A stretch of DNA of 64,000 nucleotides, taken from Vandiemenella viatica (taxonomy: Eukaryota; Arthropoda; Insecta; Orthoptera; Morabidae). Shown here piece by piece: positions 10,651 through 21,548 of the stretch (its first letter is position 1; every line of letters begins with the position of its first letter). Position numbers and translations under genes: made by a program. The notes under the pieces were generated by a model, which was not told the DNA's origin, searched no databases, and was given only the letters and a program-made list of their open reading frames with translations. The stretch is taken from NCBI GenBank assembly GCA_031002005.1, contig CM061920.1:123556095-123620094 (forward strand). The letters run 5' to 3'.

Positions 10651-12942
10651 TCAGGAGATAGACAAAATCAAGCTAGTAAAATTCATGCTATTAGTTCCTT
10701 AAAAAGTTTAGAATTTCAATAAGATAATAAGATTTTCCAATTGCATTATTTGAAGCATTATCGGGTTTCCTGCGAAGGCAGTGATTTGACAACTTTTCAT
10801 GTTAAACTTGATCGTGCCTGGTACCTACTACTGATTGCATTAGTTCTTTTATTCGGCCACCAAACTATTTTTATATCCCCGATAGTTAAAGGAAAATGCA
10901 AATTGAACAGTTTATTTTAAGATAAAAGTTTATATTCTCGGAAACATGTGTTACAAAATACGGTACCAGTATGTTAGATAAGGCATTGAAGCTATCGGAT
11001 CCATTAAGCAAAAACTGCAGGTCGACATTACTCACTCAGTCACTCACTAGTGGCAATCTTCCATAACATAACCCTCAAGTATGAAACTGTTCTTTGGCAT
11101 CACAGAAACAAAGTTCTCCTTCATTACTGAAGTTAGGAAGCTTCAAAACTTTTCAAAGCACCGCATTTCATATCTACTTAAAAATTTCAGCCTCCAGCTG
11201 TCATCATACTCTGTATCACCAAGCTCTCAACACACCCATCCTCTCATCTCAGATTCTTGCTTGAGAACAAGAGGCCCTGGCCTCTCTTTTATAGGGACCA
11301 GCCAAACTGACCTTTGGACTTTTCCCTATTATCTGTCAGATTGCTCCAATCTTCTTGAAATTTTTATATGTTGTAGCCATTGTTTTTTAATCATTTAATT
11401 CCCTGAAGACTTCTGTCAAAATCTGCTTTGTTGATACGATATTAATTTTTTAAATTACAAAATACAAAATCTTGAATTACATTCATAATCTTTATCAACA
11501 TATCTATTATCAAAATATTTCTTATAATTTCCCTAATCTTTTCACATACATGAGGCTATACTGAATACTTCATTCTTTAGGAGTAATTCATGTTAACCAA
11601 AACTGCGCATTACTTTCCCTGTCATGACGTAATTACCAATATCTTATATAATTTATTTCTCCAAGGCTATTGCTCTAATGGAGCTGGGATCCCCCCCCCC
11701 CCCCCTGTCTCCTAGTATTTTTTCTGGTCCCTAAAGTGGTTCTTTAGTCCTTTCCTTTTGTCGGCTTGCTACTGACAATTTTTCATCCTTTCAGGTCATG
11801 TATCACACGGGAGCCATATTGGAAAAAAAACTGTAATCATATTTTTAGCCCTTAAATCAAAAGGTAATTTCAAAACTGTGAATCAGTGAATCAGTGAATC
11901 AGTGAATTTTTTCCTATAATTTAAACTTAATTTTAATCTTCTATTATTTCAAAGACGACTATATGTATTTTTACCTAAAAACCTATTTTGTCTACAAGGT
12001 CTATTTTGACATATGAGTTACATCTTTTCATCCTGAATCTATTGACATATTAAATTTCCCGATATCTTGAAACCTAAGGGCTGTTCTTTAACAAGACAAA
12101 TTTTTGGCCAGACCTTACCGAGTTGGGAAATATCCTAAATCCTGCTGTAACTTTTTAAGTAAATTTTTCTGCCTACAAATGTTATACCTCAAATTGATTG
12201 TAATTTTCTACTGTACCCATGAAAATTAATGTAGGACGGGGACTGCGAAAAAGTGGTATTGACTTTCTGAAACTTTTGTCTAAGTTCAATCTTCTAAAGT
12301 GCTTTATAACCAATTCTATAAGTGACTTTCTATGTAACTGGTATATGATGAGCTTCTTTTTAAACCATTTTACAAAGATATATCAAAGATGATATAGGTA
12401 TATGATAGTCTTTCCCCTCCCATTTTAATCCTGTTATGATACATTATGTGATCTGCAAATGACTGTAGTTCCGCCTGGAAAAAAAAAAAAAAAAAACATT
12501 TATAGTAATGACTAACAGTTATCCCAGAACATTGCTGCAATACTAGTATTCCCATATTCTGCCTCTTTTGATATTTTTGTGTTTCCTACCCTGACTCTTT
12601 GCTCCCAACCTCTTAACAATTTCTCCACCCAGCAAGACACAATGATTTTAACATTATTCATCATAGTCTTATAAATCAGAAATAGCTTGCATATAACTCA
12701 CTAAGATTTACTTGAATAACCTCTGCTGATTAGGTCAAGTCAAATGGTATTTATTTCTGAAACATACTTGCCTCTCTTTTTTTTGTAAGCTGAAACTGCT
12801 GTGGCAAATGTCCAGTCCTCTAGCCTACTGCCTCGTAACATTACATTTTACTTGTTCAATATGTTCATATACCAAAAAAAAACATTGACATTTGATCTGA
12901 ACATGATAGTCATTTACCAATAATGTCTTCTTTTTTTTACCG
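10651..12942. other. Unassigned AT-rich sequence with simple repeats
   Basis: No gene supported. It contains a poly-C run near 11689-11705, three copies of a GTGAATCA-like 9-mer near 11879-11905 and a poly-A run near 12479-12497. The open frame 11081-11398 has no recognised motif. Confidence 0.45.
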
Positions 12943-13165
12943 AGCATGGTGGGTGAGCGGTTAACGCCCTAACCTTGCATTATGGGAAGGATACGGTTCG
13001 AATTCCCATCCAGGCATCCAGATTTGGGTTTTCCATGGTTCCCCAAATCACTCCAGGCGAATGCCCGGATGGTTCATTCAAAGGCCATGGCCAAATTCCT
13101 TCCCATTCCTTGTCCCAAGTCACATCCCACCTCTAATGACCTCGACATCGACAAGGCATAAAGCA
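12943..13165 (+). mobile_element. tRNA-derived SINE, core family S-A
   Basis: The head GGTGGGTGAGCGGTTAACG (A-box-like) and GGTTCGAATTCCCA (B-box) are spaced as in a tRNA. A conserved core follows at about 13014-13100 (TTTGGGTTTTCCATGGTT, then a GGATGGTTC block and GGCCATGGCC), then a tail CATCGACAAGGCATAAAGC. Copies lie at 25690-25890 (+) and 58156-58405 (-). Part of the core also sits in the 3-prime UTR of the LINE at 16011-17256. Confidence 0.75.
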
Positions 13166-13246
13166 ACAAGCAAAAAAGAAAAAGTAATTTTTGAAGTTAA
13201 TTATAAGAAAAATGGAGAGAGAAAACTATTTGGCTGCTCAGTGATT

Positions 13247-13716
13247 TGTCATATACCTAAGGTATATTGTTTAAAAACTTAAATTCAATAACAATTCACT
13301 AAATTGTATGAAAGTAAAAGCATTTCGTAAAGCTAGAGGCGAGCTAGTGGGAGACGCTTATAGCTGACCCGATGTCACGAGCCAGACAAAGGGCTCATTA
13401 TTCCGAACAGCCTACAGGCACACTATTTATCAAATAGCAGCTGCCTCTTGAATAACAGACAAGCCTTTATGTAACTTCAGAGACTCTTTGTGGTTGAACT
13501 ACATGTGATTTGAATGGTCCTTGAATCCGGGGAACCAAGGGGTCGGAGTCCTCTTTCAAAATACCTGACCTTATAAGGAAGCATTGCTGAGCACAACAAC
13601 GAACGCTACACTTGTCCACAAGGCGTGTCTGTTTAGGCTGATTATAAAACCCAGCCACAGTAGTTACCCAATGTCCAGTCTGCCATCGACACCGCTTGCA
13701 GTTACACACGCAGTAG
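13247..13716 (+). repeat. 5-prime LTR, truncated
   Basis: 470 bp aligning end-to-end with 24581-25050 (also 470 bp). Homology stops at CAGTAG (13711-13716), after which integrase coding sequence begins, whereas the 3-prime LTR continues for about 505 bp more. The missing half would contain the probable promoter. Confidence 0.85.
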
Positions 13717-16010
13717 AAATTGCGATGAATGGATACAGTATGCCATATTCGTATTTAATACAACACCTCACAGTAGTACAGGTTTCACCCCTCATAAACT
13801 TCTGTTTGGTAGGAAAAGTCAATATTCCAGATATATTGCAGAAAGAACAATTAGACATTGTGTGACAGAACAGAAACATTTTGTAAGAAAATTATATTTT
13901 TGTTCCCTGAGAGTAGACAAAAATCGATATATTTATTCTTAAAGAAAAGAAATGTAGGTTGCTATGGAGATAAGAAATCAATCAAGACTTAGAGGTTACC
14001 GACATAGAGACAGTTCAGTTGCTTTTAAATCATTCATTGCTGAAGGACCTTGCATCTTCGAATACTACAGAAGTTCGATGTAGTTCCTAGAGGTATACAA
14101 GTTGTGTATAATAAACGGAAAACTGTTGAAAACTAAAGGATTGAATTCTAAATAGAAAAACTGTTGAAAACAAAAGGATTCAATTCTTTATGTTTGTAGT
14201 CAGTTCATAAGATATCGGTCACATGATAATTGTATATTGTTATGATTATGTCAAAGAACTAAAAAGTAAATTGCAATCTTTGCAGGAAATAGCTACAGAA
14301 CACTTACACAAAAGTAAGGAAACAAATCTTATATATATATAAAAATAGACGTGTTTTTTCCTATATTTCACTTTTCAGCCACCACTACCTTGCACAGATC
14401 ACTGATGTTTGTTGGTGGAAGTAGCATGGAGTTTCCTGTCATGCACAACGTTGGCCGAATGCCGATAGCTGTGGGGATGTGGGAGATATAATGATTAAAG
14501 TTGGTCAGTGCAGGGCGTTTTCATATTTCGACCAAAAATTCGTATCTCCGTATACTTCTCTTTCCTGCCACAACTACATAACATAGACCTTTGGTATTTG
14601 TGTGTGGTAGTAGAATCGTCTTTCCTGTCGTGCACTATGGTTGTTAGATGTCGGTAGCTATGGGGGTGTGGGAGATATGGGGGTTGAAAGTGGTTGACCT
14701 GTGGCAATTTCATACTTCTGCCAAAGACAAAAGTGTCATGGTGTATCACTTTTCAGCGAAAACTATAGATCGTAGATAACTGGTTTTTGTGTGTAGTAGT
14801 AGCACAGAGTCACCTTTCGATCACAACAGCGGCCGATTTTCAGAAACTGTGGTACTGTGGTAGATATGGTGGTTGTAAGTGGCCGACCAAGGATATTTTC
14901 GTATTTCGACTGTCTCCGCATATGTCACTTGTCTGCCACAACTACATAGCATAGAGCATTGGTGTTTGTGTTTGGTAGTAGAATCGTATCTCATGTTGTG
15001 CACTATGGTTGTTAGATGTCGGCAGCTATGGGGGGTGTGGGAGATATGGGGGTTGAAAGTGATCGACCTGTGGCAATTTCATACTTCTGCCAAAGACAAA
15101 AGTGTCATGGTGTATCACTTTTCAACGAAAACTATAGATCACAGATAACTGGCGTTTGTGTGTAGTAGTAGCACAGAGTCACCTTTCGGTCACAACAGCG
15201 GCCGATTTTCAGAAACTGTGTTACTGTGGTAGATATGGTGGTTGTAAGTGGCCGACCAAGGATATTTTCGTATTTCGACTGTCTCCGCATATGTCACTTG
15301 TCTGCCACAACTACATAGCATAGAGCATTGGTGTTTGTGTTTGGTAGTAGAATCGTATCTCATGTTGTGCACTATGGTTGTTAGATGTCGGCAGCTATGG
15401 GGGTGTGGGAGATATGGGGGTTGAAAGTGATCGACCTGTGGCAATTTCATACTTCTGCCAAAGACAAAAGTGTCATGGTGTATCACTTTTCAGCGAAAAC
15501 TATAGATCACAGATAACTGGCGTTTGTGTGTAGTAGTAGCACAGAGTCACCTTTCGATCACAACAGCGGCCGAATTTCAGAAACTGTGTTACTATGGTAG
15601 ATATGGTGGTTGTAAGTGGCCGACCAAGGATATTTTTCGAATTTCGACTGTCTCCGCATATGTCACTTTTCTGCCACAACTACATAGCATAGAACATTGG
15701 TGTTTGTGTATGGTAGTAGAATCGTATCTCATGTAGTGCACTATGGTTGTTAGATGTCGGTAGCTATGGGGGTGTGGGAGATATGGGGGTTGAAAGTGGT
15801 CAACCTGTGGCAATTTCATACTTCTGCCAAAGACAAAAGTGTCATGGTGTATCACTTTTCAGCGAAAACTATAGATCACAGATAACTGGTGTTTGTGTGT
15901 AGTAGTAGCACAGAGTCACCTTTCGATCACAACAGCGGCCGATTTTCAGAAACTGTGGTACTGTGGTAGATATGGTGGTTGTAAGTGGCCGACCAAGGAT
16001 ATTTTCGTAT

Positions 16011-17256
16011 TATTATTATTATTATTATTGTTACTCCGCGATTCACTAAAAGTGTGTGGCGGAGGGTGCATTGCACCTATCGAAAAGGATTATGGTTTGG
16101 AAGGGTTATAAGGGATATGGCAGGAGGCGCCCATGGGCTATTGTGAGGAACCATCCCCGCATTCGCGTGGAGCGATCTGGGAAAACCATGGAAAACCCAG
16201 ATCAGGATGGCTGGAGTGCTTTATCGAAAGCTACTCCTGTCGGATTTTAAGTTTACTCGCCCGGTAAATCCTTTCTATTCCATTCCCTAATCGCTCGTGG
16301 GAAAAATGAGTACAGAAATGAATCGGTTCTGGCCCTGATTTCTCTTATCTTGTTTTCATGGTCATTTCGAGATATGAATGTTGCTGGTAGCAATATTTGC
16401 TGACTGTCATTCCGAAATACATCTGTCTTGAACTTTTCAATTAGCTTCCGTCGAGAGCAACGCCTTCGGTGTTCCAGGTCTTCCCAACCTAACTCCTTCA
16501 ACATCGCACTTACGCTTTCCCTCCAACTATATATACCTGTCACGAATCGGGCGGCTCTTCTTTGGACCTTCTCTAAAGCCTCCATTAACCTCTTTTGATG
16601 GGGACCCCATACAGAACAACAATACTCTAAGTGAGGACGTACTAGTGACTTGTATACAATCGATTTAACTTCCTGAGTGCATTGATTTAAATTACGACCT
16701 AGAAATCGGAGCATACGATTTGCTTTTCCCATTACATTCACGATATGCTCATTCCACGACAAATTATTACGAATTGTTACCCCTAGGTATTTAGCGGAAT
16801 CTACCGTTCTAAGGACAGTGCCATTAATCGTATATTCATAGTTAAATGGTGTCACCTTTTTACTTACATGCATGACTTGGCACTTTTTAGCGTTTAACTC
16901 CAACTGCCAATCTTTACACCACGCAATTATTTTCATAATATCGTCTTGTAACAAAGCGCAGTCGTCCTGGGTTTTGATTTCGCGATAAATTATAGCATCA
17001 TCAGCAAATAATCTTTTCATCCCCCCTATTATGTCGCATAGATCATTGATGTATATGAGAAACAACAGTGGCCCTAACACGCTTCCCTGGGGAACTCCAG
17101 ACCCCACTTCAGTAAGTGATGAACGCTCACCGTTGAGAACTACACACTGTGTTCTGCCCTTCAGGAAGTCTGCAACCCAGTCGCATATTTGTCTAGATAT
17201 GCCGTAACCGCGAAGTTTCATAAGTAACCTAGTGTGAGGCACAGTATCGAAAGCTT
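16011..17256 (-). mobile_element. 5-prime-truncated LINE inserted in the satellite
   Basis: It interrupts one satellite unit between ...TTTCGTATT and TTCGACTGTC. On the minus strand it starts within reverse-transcriptase motif A, runs through an open frame and a 242-bp 3-prime UTR, and ends in an (AAT)n tail (plus-strand ATT repeats at about 16008-16030). The intact remaining frame suggests a comparatively recent insertion. The 3-prime UTR contains the SINE-like core (about 16115-16210). Confidence 0.85.
16253..17256 (-). CDS. LINE reverse transcriptase, partial, uninterrupted
   Basis: From KAFDTVPHTRLL (motif A edge, about 17250) the frame stays open to the stop at 16253. It shows GVPQGSVLGPLLFLIYINDL (fingers/palm), the catalytic loop FADDAIIY with both Asp present, LELNAKKCQVMHVSK, AKYLGVTIRNNLSWNEHI, PHLEYCCSVW, and the C-terminal SFFPRAIREWN. 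This covers the palm, thumb and C-terminal region of a CR1/jockey/I-group LINE polymerase, which copies element RNA into DNA at a nicked target. The endonuclease and the N-terminal third are missing through 5-prime truncation, so it cannot act alone. The open frame continues upstream to 17470 only because the satellite is open in that frame; those residues are not LINE. Confidence 0.9.
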
Positions 17257-18673
17257 TTTCGACTGTCTCCGCAAATGTCACTTTTCTGCCACAACTACAT
17301 AGCATAGAGCATTGGTGTTTGTGTTTGGTAGTAGAATCGTATCTCGTGTAGTGCACTATGGTTGTTAGATGTCGGTAGCTATGGGGGTGTGGGAGATATG
17401 GGGGTTGAAAGTGATCGACCTGTGGCAATTTCATACTTCTGCCAAAGACAAAAGTGTCACGGTGTATCACTTTTCAGCGAAAACTATAGATCACAGATAA
17501 CTGGCGTTTGTGTGTAGTAGTAGCACAGCGTCACCTTTCGATCACAACAGCTGCCGATTTTCAGAAACTGTGGTAGTGTGGTAGATATGGTGATTGTAAG
17601 TGGCCGACCAAGGATATTTTAGCATTTCGACTGTCTCCGCATATGTCACTTTTCTGCCACAACTACATAGCATAGAGCATTGCTGTTTGTGTTTCGTAGT
17701 GGAATCGTATCTCATGTATTGCACTGTGGTTGTTAGATGTCGGTAGCTATGGGGGTGTGGGAGAAATGGGGGATAAAATGGTCGACCTGCGGCAATTTCA
17801 TATTTCTGCCAAAGACGCATGTGTCACGTTGTATCACTTTTAAGTGAAAACTATCAATCGCAGATTACCGGCGTTTTTGTGTGGTAGTAACACAGAGTCA
17901 CCCATCGATCACAACGTTGGCCGAAATTCGGTAACTGTGAGAGTGTGTGAGATATGGTGTTCGAAATTTGTCGATCATGAATATTTTCGTATTTCATCCA
18001 AAGAGTTGTGTGTATCCGTAAATTTTACTTTGCTGCCGGAACTACATAGCGCAGAAGACTGGTATTTGTGTGTGGTAATAGTATCGAGTCTCCCATCGTG
18101 CATTATGGTGGTTAGATGTCTACAGCTGTCAATATGAATACTTTACAATCACGAACGAAGTTGTGGGTACCAGCTATTATATTATAAATGTGGAAGTAAG
18201 TTTCTGTCTTTTTGTTACGTTTTGACGACTAAATGGCTATATCAATATTGATGGAATTTAACAATGAAATAGTGTAGGAAGGACACAGGACATTTTTTCG
18301 GCATGAATAACAGTTTTAGTCACGAAATTTTAAGAACATATCGAATGATGAAAGACAGGCAGAGTCTGTAATGTTACGTTGGTTGCTCAGTCACGCAATC
18401 TGTTAGTGTTTGATTTATTAATAAATTTCGATAAGAAACAAAACTTATTATTTAGTATAGAAGTCAATTTGCTCTGCACTGTACTATTCATTTGTGTCTG
18501 TATAAATGTTTCTGGCACCAATTTGTCTTCCTTTTTGACATGCCTTACGGACGTAAACCTGGCCTAAGGTGCAGGTCTAGAAGACAATGTGCTGCTATTA
18601 GATTATAAGATTCAAATGCTCATGTTGAATAAAGAAGAAAAAACCAAGCTGAAATAAAGCTGCCATCAGTTAA

Positions 18674-18704
<31 letters not shown>

Positions 18705-21200
18705 ATCCCCGCACCTTCGCTTACTTTTCTGTTTTTAAATATGTTGTAAATTGATTCTCTTCATGAGACAGATTAGATGATAGGATGATATAATGATGGC
18801 TTTCCATCATATTATGTCGACTCGGTGTTGTTTGGGACAAATCTTACGTTACTAACAGTTTTCTATATCCAATTCTGGAATTGAAACTCCAAGTCCACGC
18901 GTACGAAGTCGCGGGTAACAGCTAGTAAGAAATATTATGACAGAACAGAAAATGCAAAATTGTTTAAGCCAGCAGATAAAGTTTTACTACATGATGAATC
19001 GGTAAGACGAGGTCGTTCCAAGAAATTAGATTCTCAGTGGATAGGACCGTATGAAGTTTTAAGAACAGAAGGACCAAATGTAATCCTCATAACTAAAGGG
19101 AATAAAATTATGAAAGTACATGCAAATAGACTTTAAAAAAAATTTAATTGCAGGAATGGTACCATTGAAGATTGTTTTGGGACTTTTGTTAGTGATATTG
19201 GGAAGTTCAGCATATAGAGAAGATCAGTTCTTCACCAGGGTTGTAATAAGATAATTTGGGCAAGGCCAGACTTTAGAGCACAATGTGGAAGTTTGTAAGT
19301 TATGCGAAGTTGGAAGATATAATGAAAAAGTTTGTACAGGCAGAAACATATGCTCAGTTATCAATAGATTTTTGTCGGACTAAGTGCTTTCATTTGAACA
19401 TAAGTAATGCAGAGTGTGTCAGAATTGAAAAGCACATAGATAGATATGTAGCCAGAAACAAAGATGCACTGAGTTTAATTTCACAGTTAATGAGGCACGA
19501 ATCTCAAAGGAAGCGAGGTGTTTTCAACTTCGTTGGAGAAATCAGTAAAGTACTTTTTGGAACCTTAAGTTCAGCCAATGCAACATCTAAAATTTATCAC
19601 ATGGAAGACAGGCAGATACAGTTGTTAAAATTGACAAAAGAACAAGTAGCAGTAGTGAAAACCACTCTAAATGGAATAAATAACACCATGTCCAGTGTAG
19701 TCAGAAATGAAAACATTCTTGCAGAAGGGATGAAAAAGATCGAATGATACGTTCTTGATTATGTAAAAATTATTGACGTGATTATACAGTGTATGCCCAC
19801 ATTGTTAGCCATAAATGAGCATTTAGTGCAGCTTGCTTTAATTTTTGAAGAAATTGAAAGAGATTATGATTTATTAATTACTGCCATTGTAAATGCACAA
19901 AAGGGAATTCTTGAGCCACACATTATCAATCCTGTAAAGACTGTTAATTATTTGAAACTCATAAGAGATGATCTAAGAGATTTAAAGTTCCCAGTTCCAC
20001 TTACTGAAGCCTACAGGTATTTACTTCTTAAGTTAATTGATTTAAATGTATTCTAAGCGGGTAACGTCCTTGGATACGTAATTCATATTCCATTGATAGA
20101 TAACAATCTATTTAATATGTATAAAGTAATTCCATTGCCCATGGAAATAAGAACTTCATCAGGAAGTTATGTGCATATTCAGCCTGAAAAGGAATTTTTA
20201 CTTATTGACGATGCTAACGTCACTAAGCAAAATTGGATTCTGATAAATTGGAATGTAAATTGTTAGATCAAACTAACAGAATATGTAAACAGACATTCAT
20301 TCTGCTGTCCACTTAAGGTCATGAAGAATGTGAGGCTAAGTTGTTGCAACCAGTCAGGGAAATACCTGCTGATTGTATAAAGAAAGTTGTTCATTTGAAT
20401 CAGAGCCTGTGGACACAACTTTGGCACAATGAATGGCTGTATTTAATTCCAAAGGAGGAAGGTATAACAGTTCTGTGTGGAGGAGGTGCCCTCACAGATG
20501 TCATGTCATGTTACAAGGCTTTGGTAAAATAAAATTTTATACTCGGTGCAAGTACAATGGAACAAGAGTTTTCATTCAATCTGAATATGTAAAAGCAGTA
20601 ACGTATCCAGCAAGGATGTTATCCATAGACGTAGATATTAATTCGGGGGCTTAGAGTCATAACAACGTATCTACAAAATGTGTGTTTTGAGAAATAGGCA
20701 AAAGAAGTTTTGCAACTGATGAAACACTACCAATGTTACCATCTAAGATTAAGTCGCTTATAGCTGTGATACCTCATGGTCCTTAGAATGTATTCACATA
20801 ATTCCAACAATTTATAATCTGTAACAATAGGTACTGCAGAACAAAATAGTGAACAATGTCGCAGATACGTTGTTTTGACTTTAAACATCTTGGTGGTCTG
20901 GGTAGTTACGTCCTATAGAGTTGTAATTACAAAACCAAACAATGCACTATTTAAAAGAATTTATTTTGTTTTAATTTTGATTAATACTATTAAACAATTA
21001 ATTTTAGACATTTTAAAGTATTTCACAGCGCTTCGCGAGTTACATGGAACATAATTAGGCTGTCTTTAAACACTGCATAAAGATAATTGCAATAATAAAA
21101 TGTCAAACAAAAAAAAAACACGAGAATCCCTACACACATATTTATAAAATTGTCAGTGAGAGAGTTGTAAAAACCTTAATTATATATATATTATTACACT

Positions 21201-21495
21201 TTAGTCACTATCGTCATCAGCAGTTGTTTCTGTTCCTTCGTCAGCTACAGTAGGTTTGCCAACTATTAATGAATTGTAAAAGAGGTGATACTGCTCGGAT
21301 ATGATTTCCATATTGCACAGATCTAGGAGGTCCTTGAGCTTATCTTTCTGTATTGGAATTGGAGAGGAATACGCTGGCTTAAGTGTGAAAGATTCTTACA
21401 GCCTTGTTTTAGTTCTGCGGGATATTCGAGTCTTTTAAATTCTTCAGTAGTATGGTTGTATATAAAATAAATACATTCAGCCTTCTTTCATTACC

Positions 21496-21548
<53 letters not shown>

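Larger units (their letters stand above)
14390..18130 (+). repeat. Tandem satellite, ~369-bp dimeric unit
   Basis: The marker GTGTCATGGTGTATCAC recurs at 14733, 15102, 15470 and 15839, then (as a variant) at 17454 after a 1246-bp LINE insertion. The period is 368-369 bp. Each unit is two related halves of about 184 bp: one contains CAACTACATAGCATAGAGCA, the other AACTATAGATCACAGATAAC, and both continue through parallel TTTGTGT...GTAGTAG...TGGTAGATATGG-like landmarks. Outer units (14390-14730 and 17820-18130) are more diverged than central ones. Because 369 is divisible by three, long meaningless open frames arise on the minus strand. Confidence 0.9.
14327..18925 (+). mobile_element. Helitron H2 carrying a satellite array
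   Basis: Starts TCTTATATATATATAAAAAT after A14326 and ends CGCGGGTAACAGCTAG at 18925 before T18926, the canonical A|TC...CTAG|T arrangement. The last ~20 bases match the 3-prime terminus of H1 (GTCGCGGGTAAC-GCTAG). The insertion lies within an integrase codon and removing it restores the frame, which fixes the ends to the base. No Rep or helicase was seen, so it is non-autonomous. Most of its 4.6 kb is the tandem array at 14390-18130. A 5-prime-truncated LINE landed inside the array. A poly-C/(CA)n tract is at about 18676-18705. Confidence 0.85.
13717..19136 (+). pseudogene. Retroviral integrase C-terminal part (interrupted by Helitron H2)
   Basis: Coding sequence runs 13717-14326, then 18926-19136. 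The first part has the end of the catalytic core (a NTTPHS-type motif near 13752-13775 and an LLFGR motif near 13800-13815). A stretch with stops follows, then an amphipathic helical segment up to 14326. The second part carries the GPY/F-type module (QWIGPYEV near 19035-19058) and ends at TAA 19134-19136. Excising the Helitron between A14326 and T18926 restores the reading frame exactly. Integrase would insert viral cDNA into the host genome. Here the catalytic N-terminal half is deleted and internal stops are present. Confidence 0.85.

Noticed and set aside
11689..11705. Poly-C run (also 18676-18705 and 35107-35117)
   Set aside because: Simple low-complexity tracts with uncertain length; no functional claim is supported.
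12943..13165. tRNA gene
   Set aside because: A and B boxes are present but the cloverleaf stems do not close and a SINE body follows; the same applies to the copies at 7712, 58156 and 60404.
17257..17470. N-terminal ~70 residues of the 405-residue reverse-transcriptase frame
   Set aside because: This part is satellite sequence fused by chance to the truncated LINE; only 16253-17256 is LINE.
14495..17820. Several long minus-strand open frames with near-identical proteins (IHHDTFVFGRSMKLPQV-type)
   Set aside because: They are the satellite read in one frame; the 369-bp unit is divisible by three, so any stop-free phase stays open. No codon constraint or domain is seen.
14390..18130. CRISPR-like array
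   Set aside because: Units are ~369 bp and tandem without unique spacers, and the context is a eukaryotic transposon.
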